Assembly (NCBI RefSeq): GCF_025574465.1
Contig: NZ_JAOBPP010000019.1
Coordinates: forward strand, 1-64,000
Length of the DNA: 64,000 nucleotides
From: Kordiimonas aestuarii
GTDB lineage: Bacteria; Pseudomonadota; Alphaproteobacteria; Sphingomonadales; Kordiimonadaceae
Reading direction: 5' to 3'
In this document: piece after piece, positions 18,901-26,930 of the stretch
Layout of the letters: every line of letters begins with the position of its first letter
Numbering within the stretch: the stretch's first letter is position 1
Notes under the pieces: model-generated
Told to the model about the DNA's origin: nothing
Database searches by the model: none
Seen by the model: the letters and a program-made list of their open reading frames with translations, nothing else
Position numbers and translations under genes: made by a program

Positions 18901-20132
18901 CAGTCCCTCGTCAGATCAAGTATGCAGTCCAGAAGCACATTGGTGCCATTTTCGATATCGGACCAGTGGGTCAGTTCATCCGGTGCGTGGCTTACGCCGC
19001 CCACACTTGGCACAAAAATCAGCCCTGCATCGGTGATGTTGGAGAAAAACTGCACATCATGCCCCGCACCTGACGGCATTTTCATGTAACTGAAGCCGCG
19101 TGCCTTGGTTTTTTCTTCCATCAGATTGACGATTTTGTCGCTGCAATACTGTGGTTCAAGCCAGCTCATCTGTTGGTATTCGAACATCAGGCGGTGCCGC
19201 CTTGCGATGGTGGACAAAACACGCCTGCAGGCATCAGCCAGCCCTTTCATCACATCAGGGTCAAGGTCTCGGCCGACGATTGTAAACTCCACTTCACCCG
19301 GCACTGTGTGCGGGAACCCAGGCTTGAGCGCCACGTGACCAATGGTGATGCGGGACTTGTCCGTGCCCTCTTCGTCAATAATACGCTGAATCTGGTGTGC
19401 AAAATCGGCAAGCCCGAGAAAGGCATCAGAACGCATGTCCATGGGCGCGGTCCCGGCGTGGTCCGCCTTGCCGATCAGCCGTACAATCCATTTGAAAACA
19501 CCCGAGATGCCCTCCACGACACCAATTGACTTGCGTTTGGCTTCCAGCACCGGACCCTGTTCGACGTGAATTTCCAGATAGGCTTTAAGGTCCTCGGGGC
19601 GGCGATAGGCGTGCAGGACATCCTGCAGGTTCAAGCCATGTGCTGCCATGGCATCCTTGAGACTGATACCGTTTTCATCCTTAGCGCTTTCAAGCCAGGG
19701 CAGCGTGACGCATCCGGTCAGGGCTTGTGCGCCCAGCATGCCGCCAAAACGGCCTTCTTCCTCGCTCGTGCCGACAATTTCAATAGGGTAGTCCAGCTTG
19801 ATGTTGTTTTCCCGGATGGTGCGCACACATTCAAGGCCAGAGAGTACACCGAGGGTGCCATCAAAAATGCCGCCAGCGGGTACAGAATCAAGGTGTGACC
19901 CAATCATCACAACCGGCTTGTCCATGTCACCATAACGACCGATCACATTACCCGCGCCGTCCATGCGCGCTGTCATGCCATTTTCTTCAAACAGCTCCAT
20001 GGTCCAGCGCCTTGCCGCCATGTCCGCGTCCGAGAAACCCTGCCGATACACGCCTTTATCTTCCTCGTTGTAGCCAAAACGCGATAGATTGAATAGATCG
20101 TGTTCTATACGTTTTATTGACACATTTGGCAT
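18900..20132 (-). CDS. Zn-dependent N-carbamoyl-amino-acid / allantoate-type amidohydrolase (M20 family)
   Basis: 410 residues of the hydantoinase/carbamoylase group. Metal ligands are visible: H in GSHLDSVPAGG, D in GGIFDGTLGVL, the acidic EE in GTSEEEGRFGG, H in EIHVEQGP, and a late H in SGAGHDVQFFS. The dimerisation/substrate domain lies between, with GKADHAGTAPMDMRSDA. Such enzymes cleave the carbamoyl group from ureido compounds: N-carbamoyl-L-amino acids, beta-ureidopropionate or allantoate. The exact substrate cannot be told from sequence. It is coupled to the MarR regulator and divergent from a symporter-carbamoyltransferase-AsnB operon, which suggests a shared carbamoyl or ureido substrate. 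Confidence 0.88.
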   Translation of the reverse strand: MPNVSIKRIEHDLFNLSRFGYNEEDKGVYRQGFSDADMAARRWTMELFEENGMTARMDGAGNVIGRYGDMDKPVVMIGSHLDSVPAGGIFDGTLGVLSGLECVRTIRENNIKLDYPIEIVGTSEEEGRFGGMLGAQALTGCVTLPWLESAKDENGISLKDAMAAHGLNLQDVLHAYRRPEDLKAYLEIHVEQGPVLEAKRKSIGVVEGISGVFKWIVRLIGKADHAGTAPMDMRSDAFLGLADFAHQIQRIIDEEGTDKSRITIGHVALKPGFPHTVPGEVEFTIVGRDLDPDVMKGLADACRRVLSTIARRHRLMFEYQQMSWLEPQYCSDKIVNLMEEKTKARGFSYMKMPSGAGHDVQFFSNITDAGLIFVPSVGGVSHAPDELTHWSDIENGTNVLLDCILDLTRD

Positions 20133-20200
20133 GTAGCATTCTCTTTCTGGTGGTTGTCACCATGGCAGCATATAAGCAATATCATTATTAAAACAAATGA

Positions 20201-20212
20201 TTTGAATTCAAA
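20201..20212. promoter_or_regulatory. Palindrome TTTGAATTCAAA (candidate operator, copy 2)
   Basis: A perfect palindrome followed by ATAT in the divergent intergenic region, 69 bp from the amidohydrolase start and about 70-80 bp from the FN3-like gene. Identical over 16 nt to the copy at 1891-1906. Its position fits autoregulation by the MarR protein of both divergent operons. Confidence 0.55.
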
Positions 20213-20280
20213 ATATTATTACAGTAGATTGCGACCGAATAAAGGGCGCTATTTTGAAGGTTTAAGCGAAAAGGGTCGGA

Positions 20281-20733
20281 ATAATCCGCGCACTAGCCGC
20301 ATACGGTGTTATTATAGCTGTAACGATAATGTCATCTTTAGGGGTGTCATTTCCCGCAGTTTCGGCAGACGATATCATGATATCGGATGATGGCTCCACG
20401 GCGGGCTATGCAACTATCGCGTGGCCTGATGTCGATGGCGAAAGCTTCGTGCTGGAAGAAAAGCGTGGCAGCAAATGGGTTGCGATCTATAATGGGCCCG
20501 ACCGTGCAACCACGCTCAGTGGCCTCGCGGATGGTGAGCGCGAATATCGGTTGAAGGCCGATGGTGTGGTGGTCGGAGATGTGCTGGCCCTGGCTATTCA
20601 ACATCATCCTCTCAGCAGGGCGTGGACCTTTTTTGGCGTGGGCGCCGTGATGTTTGTCATCCTTGTGGCCCTTCTTGTTTCGGGTAGCCGAAAACCCCTT
20701 CCAGAGAATTTATCCAACAGCGTGGGGCAGTGA
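20281..20733 (+). CDS. Exported FN3-like protein with C-terminal membrane anchor; start codon uncertain
   Basis: About 150 residues. From the ATG at 20329 the export signal would be cut short. The same frame upstream, back to a TAA at 20263, encodes IIRALAAYGVIIAVTI, which completes a good signal peptide ending FPAVSA. No ATG, GTG or TTG occurs there, only ATA (20281) and ATC (20284), with AAAAGGG 5-8 nt before them, so a rare non-AUG start is possible. Mature part: one fibronectin-III-like unit (GYATIAWPDVDGESFVLEE ... TTLSGLADGEREYRL), then a helix FFGVGAVMFVILVALLVSG. The symporter gene starts 3 bp after its stop, so it may be an accessory subunit of it. Confidence 0.6.
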   Translation: MIRALAAYGVIIAVTIMSSLGVSFPAVSADDIMISDDGSTAGYATIAWPDVDGESFVLEEKRGSKWVAIYNGPDRATTLSGLADGEREYRLKADGVVVGDVLALAIQHHPLSRAWTFFGVGAVMFVILVALLVSGSRKPLPENLSNSVGQ

Positions 20734-20736
20734 TCC

Positions 20737-22182
20737 ATGATGAATGCGGACGCAGTTCTGCCAAGCTCGATAGCTTGGCTGATAATCGGGCTCTTTTCTC
20801 TTCTTTGGATATGGCTGGGCTGGCGGCTCGGGCGCAAAAACGACACGCTTGAAGACTATATGCTGGCTGGACGCAAGGTCGGGATGGGCTTTGCGGTTGC
20901 GACTGCCATGGCGACATGGGTGACCAGCAATACCACCATGACCGCGCCACAGCTGGCATACCAGCTTGGTATATGGGGTATGGTCGGATATTCCCTTGGC
21001 GCGGTGGGGCTTTTGCTATTTGCGCCGCTTGCGCGACGTATCCGCGAGATGATGCCGCAGGGCTATACCAGCGGTGATTTTATTCGCCTGCGGTATGGTA
21101 ATGTCGCATGGCGTATTTTTCTGGTTATTTCCTTTTTCTACAGCCTTGGCTGGCTCATCAGCCTGGGTATGGCCGGGGGCTTGCTGATCAATGCACTCAG
21201 CGGCATTCCATACGCTTATGGCATGACGGTCATTGTGGTGATCTGCACGCTCTATACTGTGTTTGGCGGCTTGAAGGCGGTGATCGGCACAGACTTTGTG
21301 CAAACGATCCTTATCCTGCTGGGCGTGATTACGCTTGCGGTACTGGTGATCAATGAGGTTGGCTTTGATGCCATCCACAGCCAGCTTGAAGAAGAGCGGC
21401 CAGAGCTTCTGAACCTGTTGTTGCCTGCCTCCATCATGTTCCTGTTCAACAATCTATTCTTTGGCGTGGGTGAGATATTCCACTCAAATGTCTGGTGGTC
21501 CCGCGCCTTTGCTTTCGCGCCCGGTGTGGGGCTGCGCGCTTATATTCTTGCCGGGATTTTCTGGCTGCCGATCCCCATTGTGGCCGGGCTGATCGCCTTG
21601 GCGGCACCGGCCCTTGGCATTAATGTACCGTCGCCAGACATGGTGGCCCCGTTGGTGGCTGGCAAGCTGTTTGGTCTTGCGGGCGCTATCCTGGTGTTTG
21701 TTGTTGTGTTTGCGGCCCTTGCCTCAAGTCTTGACAGCGTATTGGCGGCGACAAGCGACCTGATCGTCAAGGATATTTATAAAGGACATTTCCGCCGTGA
21801 TGCCAGCAACGCTGAGCTGCGTAAAGCGGCGGTTGCCATCATCCTTGGACTAGGGGCGCTGACGTGGGCACTCAGTATCCCAAAAATGGCGACGCTTGGC
21901 TCGCTCCTGCATTTCACCGGCGCCTTTGTCGCCAGCACAATCTGGCCGATTGCGGTAGGCCTTCTGTACCGCAGGGGCAGCGGCACGGTGGCAAGCCTTG
22001 CCATGGTGTGTGGCACGCTCAGTGGCCTTTATGCATATTTTACTATCGGTTTTTACGTGGCAGCGCTTGTGTCTGCTGCGGTCTCACTGCTTGTCATGCT
22101 CTTCGCGCTGGCAGGCAAACCCACCTTTGACTGGGATCAGCTTAATGATGCCCGGTCAAACCCTGATGGAGAAGTCTCATGA
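20737..22182 (+). CDS. Sodium:solute symporter (SSS family), possibly urea/ureide type
   Basis: 481 residues, about 13 transmembrane helices, inner membrane. SSS features: the N-terminal DTLEDYMLAGRKVG, the Na-site helix region ATWVTSNTTMTAPQLAYQLG, YTVFGGLKAVIGTDFVQT and ALASSLDSVLAATSDLIVKDIY. The pattern GGLKA-x4-TD, together with the helix-1 region, resembles the Dur3 urea/polyamine branch, but I hold this loosely. It is coupled to a tiny membrane ORF by a 4-bp ATGA overlap and is followed by a carbamoyltransferase. I infer uptake of a carbamoylated or ureido compound. Confidence 0.9.
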   Translation: MMNADAVLPSSIAWLIIGLFSLLWIWLGWRLGRKNDTLEDYMLAGRKVGMGFAVATAMATWVTSNTTMTAPQLAYQLGIWGMVGYSLGAVGLLLFAPLARRIREMMPQGYTSGDFIRLRYGNVAWRIFLVISFFYSLGWLISLGMAGGLLINALSGIPYAYGMTVIVVICTLYTVFGGLKAVIGTDFVQTILILLGVITLAVLVINEVGFDAIHSQLEEERPELLNLLLPASIMFLFNNLFFGVGEIFHSNVWWSRAFAFAPGVGLRAYILAGIFWLPIPIVAGLIALAAPALGINVPSPDMVAPLVAGKLFGLAGAILVFVVVFAALASSLDSVLAATSDLIVKDIYKGHFRRDASNAELRKAAVAIILGLGALTWALSIPKMATLGSLLHFTGAFVASTIWPIAVGLLYRRGSGTVASLAMVCGTLSGLYAYFTIGFYVAALVSAAVSLLVMLFALAGKPTFDWDQLNDARSNPDGEVS

Positions 22183-22298
22183 TTTCCGCTGGAGGGCTTG
22201 AAGCTCTGGTGGTGCCAGCGCTTGTGCTGACATGCGTTGCACCCGTTGTTTTGATTTATCTGGTTTGGCGCGATGTACAGGAGAAGTCCCTATGGTAG
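22179..22298 (+). CDS. 39-residue single-pass membrane peptide
   Basis: Starts inside the symporter stop (ATGA, 4-bp overlap) and its TAG lies 7 bp into the carbamoyltransferase gene, so it is coupled on both sides. The product is MISAGGLEALVVPALV, then LTCVAPVVLIYLVWRD and a short charged tail VQEKSLW: one helix of about 21 residues with a basic and acidic end. Small hydrophobic subunits of this kind often accompany transporters; SSS symporters with such partners exist. It is too short for most gene callers and is the reason for the 110-bp gap between the two large genes. Function not known. Confidence 0.72.
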   Translation: MISAGGLEALVVPALVLTCVAPVVLIYLVWRDVQEKSLW

Positions 22299-23383
22299 GC
22301 GCGGAAAAGGCAATTTTTGATGGCGCAGCCACGTTTGAGCCAACACGGCCTGACGTTTATGGCGACGCCCAACCCAAGCATCTGCTCAGGGCCATTAACG
22401 AGGAACATGAATTTCTTCAGTCGCTCTCGAACAGCCATATCGCGAGTGCGGCGCAGTTTGAGCGCCCGTTGCTGTTGCAGCTGTTTCGCCTGGCAGCAAA
22501 GTTTGAAGCGAACCCGGAACGATTTTCTGTGCCGATCAAACCCCTGGCAGGTAAACTGTTGATCAGTGCGTTTTATGAACCCTCGACGCGCACGCGCCTG
22601 AGCTTCGAGAGCGCATGGCACCGCCTTGGCGGCGATATCATGTCTATTACAGACCGTTCCACAACCGGGATCGCCAAAGGCGAAAGCCTTTCTGATGTAG
22701 CCGAGATGTTTAATAATTATGGTGACTGTGTCGTCCTGCGGGACAACAAAGAAGACTCGGTGATGGAAATGATGCGCACCTTGCGTATCCCCATCATCAA
22801 TGCCGGCAACGGCACGGACGAGCACCCCACGCAGGCGCTTGCCGATCTTTATACCATCATGAAATGGAAGCCGGAGCTATTGGCGGACGAGCCAGCAGAG
22901 AAAATCAAGATCGGTCTTGTTGGTGTGCCAAAACGCATGCGCACGGTGCGCAGTTTCCTCACACTTCTGACACGGTTTTCCTCTATGGTTGAGGAAGTTG
23001 TGGTGATCCACGACGGGTCAGACGAAGAACTATATGGCCCCGGCCAGCGCGAAAGCCTGATGCGTGAGGGCCTGAAGGTCCGCGAAAGCAGTGACCTGAA
23101 CGGTGAGTTGCCTGAGCTTGATGTTGTCTACATCAATGCCATCGCCTGGGTGGCCGACGGCTTTGAAGTCATGGGCAAGACACTCAAACTTGACGCTAAT
23201 TCGCCCCTGAAATCCTCAGCCATTGTGCTGCACCCGCTGGCGCGCGGCGAGGAACTGTGCACCTCGCTCGATAGCACGCCGCACAACTGGTATTTTGCGC
23301 AGGCGCGCGGTGCCGTCTTTATGCGCATGGCGCTTCTGACCTGCATGGTGCAACGCACCGAGATGGTAATGGACGTGGTCTGA
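22292..23383 (+). CDS. Aspartate/ornithine-carbamoyltransferase family enzyme with altered acceptor site
   Basis: 363 residues from the ATG at 22292 behind AGGAGAAG. About 50 extra N-terminal residues precede the catalytic fold. The carbamoyl-phosphate site is intact: STRT at 98-101, K129 (IAKGESL), R150, HPTQ at 178-181 and the RTVRS motif at 217-221. In E. coli PyrB the aspartate carboxylates are held by the R-x-Q of the 230s loop (TRVQKER); here the aligned segment is INAIAW (281-286). The LHPLPR loop is LHPLAR (313-318). I conclude that it transfers carbamoyl to an acceptor other than aspartate. Its neighbours (symporter, carbamoylase, AsnB-like) support a specialised ureido pathway, not pyrimidine synthesis. 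Confidence 0.85.
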   Translation: MVGAEKAIFDGAATFEPTRPDVYGDAQPKHLLRAINEEHEFLQSLSNSHIASAAQFERPLLLQLFRLAAKFEANPERFSVPIKPLAGKLLISAFYEPSTRTRLSFESAWHRLGGDIMSITDRSTTGIAKGESLSDVAEMFNNYGDCVVLRDNKEDSVMEMMRTLRIPIINAGNGTDEHPTQALADLYTIMKWKPELLADEPAEKIKIGLVGVPKRMRTVRSFLTLLTRFSSMVEEVVVIHDGSDEELYGPGQRESLMREGLKVRESSDLNGELPELDVVYINAIAWVADGFEVMGKTLKLDANSPLKSSAIVLHPLARGEELCTSLDSTPHNWYFAQARGAVFMRMALLTCMVQRTEMVMDVV

Positions 23384-23437
23384 AGGCAGGGCCACAGCCT
23401 TTAACTTTGGAAATAATAAAAGAAAGCAGAGAGTAAC

Positions 23438-25474
23438 ATGTGCGGTATAGCCGGAATTTTCTATCGTGAGAAAAATCGCCCAGTCGACGCCCAGTTGCTG
23501 GCCAATATGGCGGCCATTCAACATCACCGGGGGCCTGACGGTTTTGGGGTTGAGGTCATGGACGGCAAAGGCGTTGGTTTTGCACATGCACGGCTATCTA
23601 TTATTGACCTGAACGAAAACCGCGCCCGCCAGCCGTTCCGGAATGCGGACGACACCTTGCTGCTGGCGCATAACGGCGAATTTTATGACTATCAGCGTAT
23701 CAGAACAGACCTTACCAGCCGGGGTGACCGGTTTCGCACCAAAAGCGATAGCGAGATCATCCTGCACCTGATGCCGCGTTTTGGGCTTGAAGAAACCCTG
23801 CGCCGCCTTCGCGGTGAGTTTGCCTTTGCGCTCTATGATGAAAAGGAAGATGCGCTACATCTGGTGCGCGACCGTTTTGGCGTCAAGCCACTTTATTATC
23901 ATGCCAGCGACAAGGGCGTTGTGTTTGGTTCTGAGATCAAGGTTGTGATGGCGCATCCAGAGGTGCCGCGCCGCTTCAATAACGAAGGCCTTTTGCACCA
24001 GTTGATGCAGGTGATGGTGCCGGGTACGACCGCCTATGAAGGAATTCATCAGGTAAAGCCAGGCCATGTGGTTACGTTCCGCCGTCAGGGGCTTGGGTAC
24101 CAGATTGAGGATAAGCCGTACTGGGATTTTGAATTCCCCGAGGCCGAGTATCACAAGATTGAGAAAAACGAAGATGACAGCATCGAAGCAGTGCGTGAAG
24201 GGCTGACAGAAGCGGTACGCCTGCGCCTGCAGGCGGACGTGCCTGTCGGCTGTTACCTTTCCGGTGGGGTGGACAGTTGCTCCATCCTTGGTCTTTCTGC
24301 CGCAATGCGGCAGGGGCCGGTGAAGGCCTTCACTATCGGGTTCACGGATGCAGCTTATGACGAAACACCCATCGCACAGGAAATGGCGGCGGCGACGGGC
24401 GCCGACCAGGACATCCTGCGCCTTGATGCCAACCATTTGTACGGGCATTTTGAAAAAACTGTCTGGCACGCGGAGCGCACCATCTACAACACACTTGCAG
24501 TGGCGAAATACCTGATGAGCCAGCATGTGCGCGATGCCGGTTACAAGGTTGTTGTCACAGGCGAGGGCTCGGACGAATTGTTCGCGGGTTACCCGTCTTT
24601 CCGGCGTGACCTGTTCCTGCACGGCCTTGAAGACCTTGACGCCAAGGAACGCGCAAGCTGGCAATCGATGCTGGGCGAAAGCAACAAGCTCTTTACCGGC
24701 GCCATGCTTTCGGCTGACGAACATGACGACCTTTACCTCACCGACCGTATAGGCTTTACGCCAAGCTGCCTGCAGCCATGGCTATCGTGCGAGGAAACCG
24801 CGCGCGGTGTGCTGAATTTGGACCGAGCCGCTTTGCTGGCGGACTATAAACCAGGCATGGCCATCGCAGAGAAGCTGGACCGCACGAAACTGGATGGCCG
24901 TCACCCGCTGGACCGCGCACAATATGTCTGGTCGAAAACCATGCTTGAAGGTCAGATCCTCACCTGGGGTGGGGACCGGGTCGATATGGCGAATTCGATG
25001 GAAGCACGACCGGCGTTCCTTGATCATCATCTGGCGGAGATGGCGACGAAAATCCCGCCGCTGCACCGGATCAAGGATCGCAAGGAAAAATATGTGCTGA
25101 AGGAGGCCATGAAGGGCCTGTTGCCGAAGACACTTTATGAGCGGGAGAAATTTGCTTTCATGGCACCCCCTGCGACCACAAACAAAGAAAAGTGGACTGC
25201 CATGATGGAACTGGCGAATGAGCACCTTGGCGACAAGGCGCTGGAAGACAGTGGGCTGCTTGACAAGGCTGGGGTGAAAGGCTTGCTTGCCGAAGCACAA
25301 AGCGATGACACCCCGCGCGCGCGCAAGGTACAGCTTGATGCGGTCATCAACCACATGATGGGTGTGCAGATGTTGCACAAGCATTTTGTCGCGACCGATG
25401 TGCCAGCACTTGCTGCGGAGCGTGCGAAGGAGCTGGGCTGGACGGCGGAAGCGGGACAACGCGCGGCAAGCTAA
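23438..25474 (+). CDS. Glutamine-dependent asparagine synthetase homologue
   Basis: 678 residues, close to the long AsnB/AsnO type. Cys2 is the glutaminase nucleophile (MCGIAGIF). The N-terminal Ntn domain holds HHRGPDG and AHNGEFYDY, then the synthetase domain with the ATP loop SGGVDS at 275-280 and GEGSDELFAGY. RDRFGVKPLYY and MEARPAFLD are also typical. It normally makes asparagine from aspartate, glutamine and ATP. Here it follows a carbamoyltransferase after 54 bp in the same direction, so the substrate could be a carbamoyl or ureido acid. A terminator follows. Confidence 0.9.
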   Translation: MCGIAGIFYREKNRPVDAQLLANMAAIQHHRGPDGFGVEVMDGKGVGFAHARLSIIDLNENRARQPFRNADDTLLLAHNGEFYDYQRIRTDLTSRGDRFRTKSDSEIILHLMPRFGLEETLRRLRGEFAFALYDEKEDALHLVRDRFGVKPLYYHASDKGVVFGSEIKVVMAHPEVPRRFNNEGLLHQLMQVMVPGTTAYEGIHQVKPGHVVTFRRQGLGYQIEDKPYWDFEFPEAEYHKIEKNEDDSIEAVREGLTEAVRLRLQADVPVGCYLSGGVDSCSILGLSAAMRQGPVKAFTIGFTDAAYDETPIAQEMAAATGADQDILRLDANHLYGHFEKTVWHAERTIYNTLAVAKYLMSQHVRDAGYKVVVTGEGSDELFAGYPSFRRDLFLHGLEDLDAKERASWQSMLGESNKLFTGAMLSADEHDDLYLTDRIGFTPSCLQPWLSCEETARGVLNLDRAALLADYKPGMAIAEKLDRTKLDGRHPLDRAQYVWSKTMLEGQILTWGGDRVDMANSMEARPAFLDHHLAEMATKIPPLHRIKDRKEKYVLKEAMKGLLPKTLYEREKFAFMAPPATTNKEKWTAMMELANEHLGDKALEDSGLLDKAGVKGLLAEAQSDDTPRARKVQLDAVINHMMGVQMLHKHFVATDVPALAAERAKELGWTAEAGQRAAS

Positions 25475-25493
25475 CAGCGGGCGATGACGACGA

Positions 25494-25528
25494 GAAAAGC
25501 CTCGGCAGATTTGATGCCGGGGCTTTTC
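25494..25528. terminator. Strong stem-loop terminator between convergent genes
   Basis: Stem GAAAAGCCTCGGCA / TGCCGGGGCTTTTC (14 bp, one G-T pair), loop GATTTGA. It lies between the AsnB-like gene and the pentapeptide gene on the other strand and could serve both. Confidence 0.8.
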
Positions 25529-25538
25529 CGTTTTCCGT

Positions 25539-26846
25539 CTATTCTGCTGCGCGAGAGATGGGGATAACCGCCCCCGTGAGGTCTGCGCCGTCCAAGTCGG
25601 TATCTGTCATGCGCGCGTCTGATAGGTCAGCCATATAAAGGTCAGCGCCCTTTAAAATAGCCCCGACAAAATTTGCCCCACGGCACCGCGCCTGACTAAG
25701 TCTTGCTCTGGTCAGGTTGGCATCGGACAGGTTCGCGGCCCACACACGCCCGGAAGGTTCCCCGTCAGGACCAATCAACTCAAGCGCGCTCAGTTTCACA
25801 CTGGTCAGGTCTGCCCGCTTGAGACTTGCGCCGCGCAGGTTTGCCCCCTCCATGCGGGCGTCAGTCAAGTTGGCTTCATCCAGGACCGAACTGGACAGGT
25901 CTGTCATGATGAGGCGGGCGCCGGAGAGGTCGGCGCGTGTAAGGTCCGCACCGCGCAGATTTGCACCGTCCAGTATGCTGTATGACAAATCAACGTCACT
26001 GAGATCCGCGTTTTGCAGGTCGCACCGTGAGCCGGTTTTACCTGCACTTTCGACCCATAACTTATGGGCTTCCAAGGTCATGGAAAGTTGATCCCTGATC
26101 GCGGCTTGGAGGTCTTGCTGTGTCCCTTCGGGCACTTTTTCGTTGAAGCCGGAAATGCCTTCGAGGTTGGCGCCTTCAAGGATGATACCCTGGACATCGG
26201 CGCCGGTGAAATTGGCACCGGACAGATTGGCACCCGAAAGACAGGCTCCTTTCAGGTTGGTATCGGACAAGTTGGTGCCCTCAAGGTTGGCGTCGCGGAA
26301 CTTGGCCTGTTCCAGGTTGGCACCGGTAAAGTCGGTTTGCTTGAAATCACATTCATCGAAGATCGCACCGCGGCAATCGGCATGTTTGAGGGAGGCGCCC
26401 GCGAGGCAGCCACCGTTCATACCGACTTCCCGGAGGTCGGCTTCATTGAGGTTTGCCTGCCTCAGGTCGGAGGAGATGATGGCTACCTTGTCGCCGCGGG
26501 TGTTCATCAGTTTACCGCGCCTCAGGTCGGCTTTGCGCAAGCTTGTCCCATGGAGAATGGCTTTATAGAATTTGGTGCCACGCAGATCTGCACGGGACAG
26601 GTCGCTGTTTGTGAGGTCGGCGCGCACAAAAGAGGCGCCAAACCCATCAAGATCACGCATGTCACTGTTGGTGATGTCGCAGCCTTCAAGTTTGGTGCCG
26701 ACAAGTTTTGCCTGTCTCAGAGTTGAGTTTCCAAAGCTGAAACCGCTGAGGTCGGACAGCGTAAGGTCGGCGCGTTTGCCGCGCGCCTGATCTGCAAGCC
26801 AGTTTTCATGATCACCGATGAGGGATATCAGTTTTTGCAGGTCCAT
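25539..26846 (-). CDS. Pentapeptide-repeat protein
   Basis: 435 residues from the ATG at 26846; a GTG three codons earlier is less likely. After an N-terminal helix region (LISLIGDHENWLADQA) come dozens of A(D/N)LxG-type pentapeptides (ADLRGTKFYKAILHG, ANLSGANFTGADVQG), which build a right-handed quadrilateral beta helix. Around residues 225-265 the repeats are broken by a non-repeat insert (DLQAAIRDQLSMTLEAHKLW) with a likely helix. No signal peptide or membrane segment is seen. Repeats of this kind mimic DNA in some gyrase-protecting proteins, but most have no known role. Function unknown. Confidence 0.9.
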   Translation of the reverse strand: MDLQKLISLIGDHENWLADQARGKRADLTLSDLSGFSFGNSTLRQAKLVGTKLEGCDITNSDMRDLDGFGASFVRADLTNSDLSRADLRGTKFYKAILHGTSLRKADLRRGKLMNTRGDKVAIISSDLRQANLNEADLREVGMNGGCLAGASLKHADCRGAIFDECDFKQTDFTGANLEQAKFRDANLEGTNLSDTNLKGACLSGANLSGANFTGADVQGIILEGANLEGISGFNEKVPEGTQQDLQAAIRDQLSMTLEAHKLWVESAGKTGSRCDLQNADLSDVDLSYSILDGANLRGADLTRADLSGARLIMTDLSSSVLDEANLTDARMEGANLRGASLKRADLTSVKLSALELIGPDGEPSGRVWAANLSDANLTRARLSQARCRGANFVGAILKGADLYMADLSDARMTDTDLDGADLTGAVIPISRAAE

Positions 26847-26930
26847 CTCACACACCTAGTATATTAAAAATTGTGGTATGGAGTATGTAGCAAGCGCTCC
26901 TGAACAAATAGTTTCGGCATAGCTCAATTT

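Noticed and set aside
20154..20390. 78-codon frame over the divergent promoter
   Set aside because: It covers the palindrome and the FN3-like signal sequence in another frame and has no ribosome site.
25717..26726. Plus-strand frames opposite the pentapeptide gene
   Set aside because: Repeats on the coding strand produce repetitive antisense translations; the pentapeptide pattern is clearly on the minus strand.
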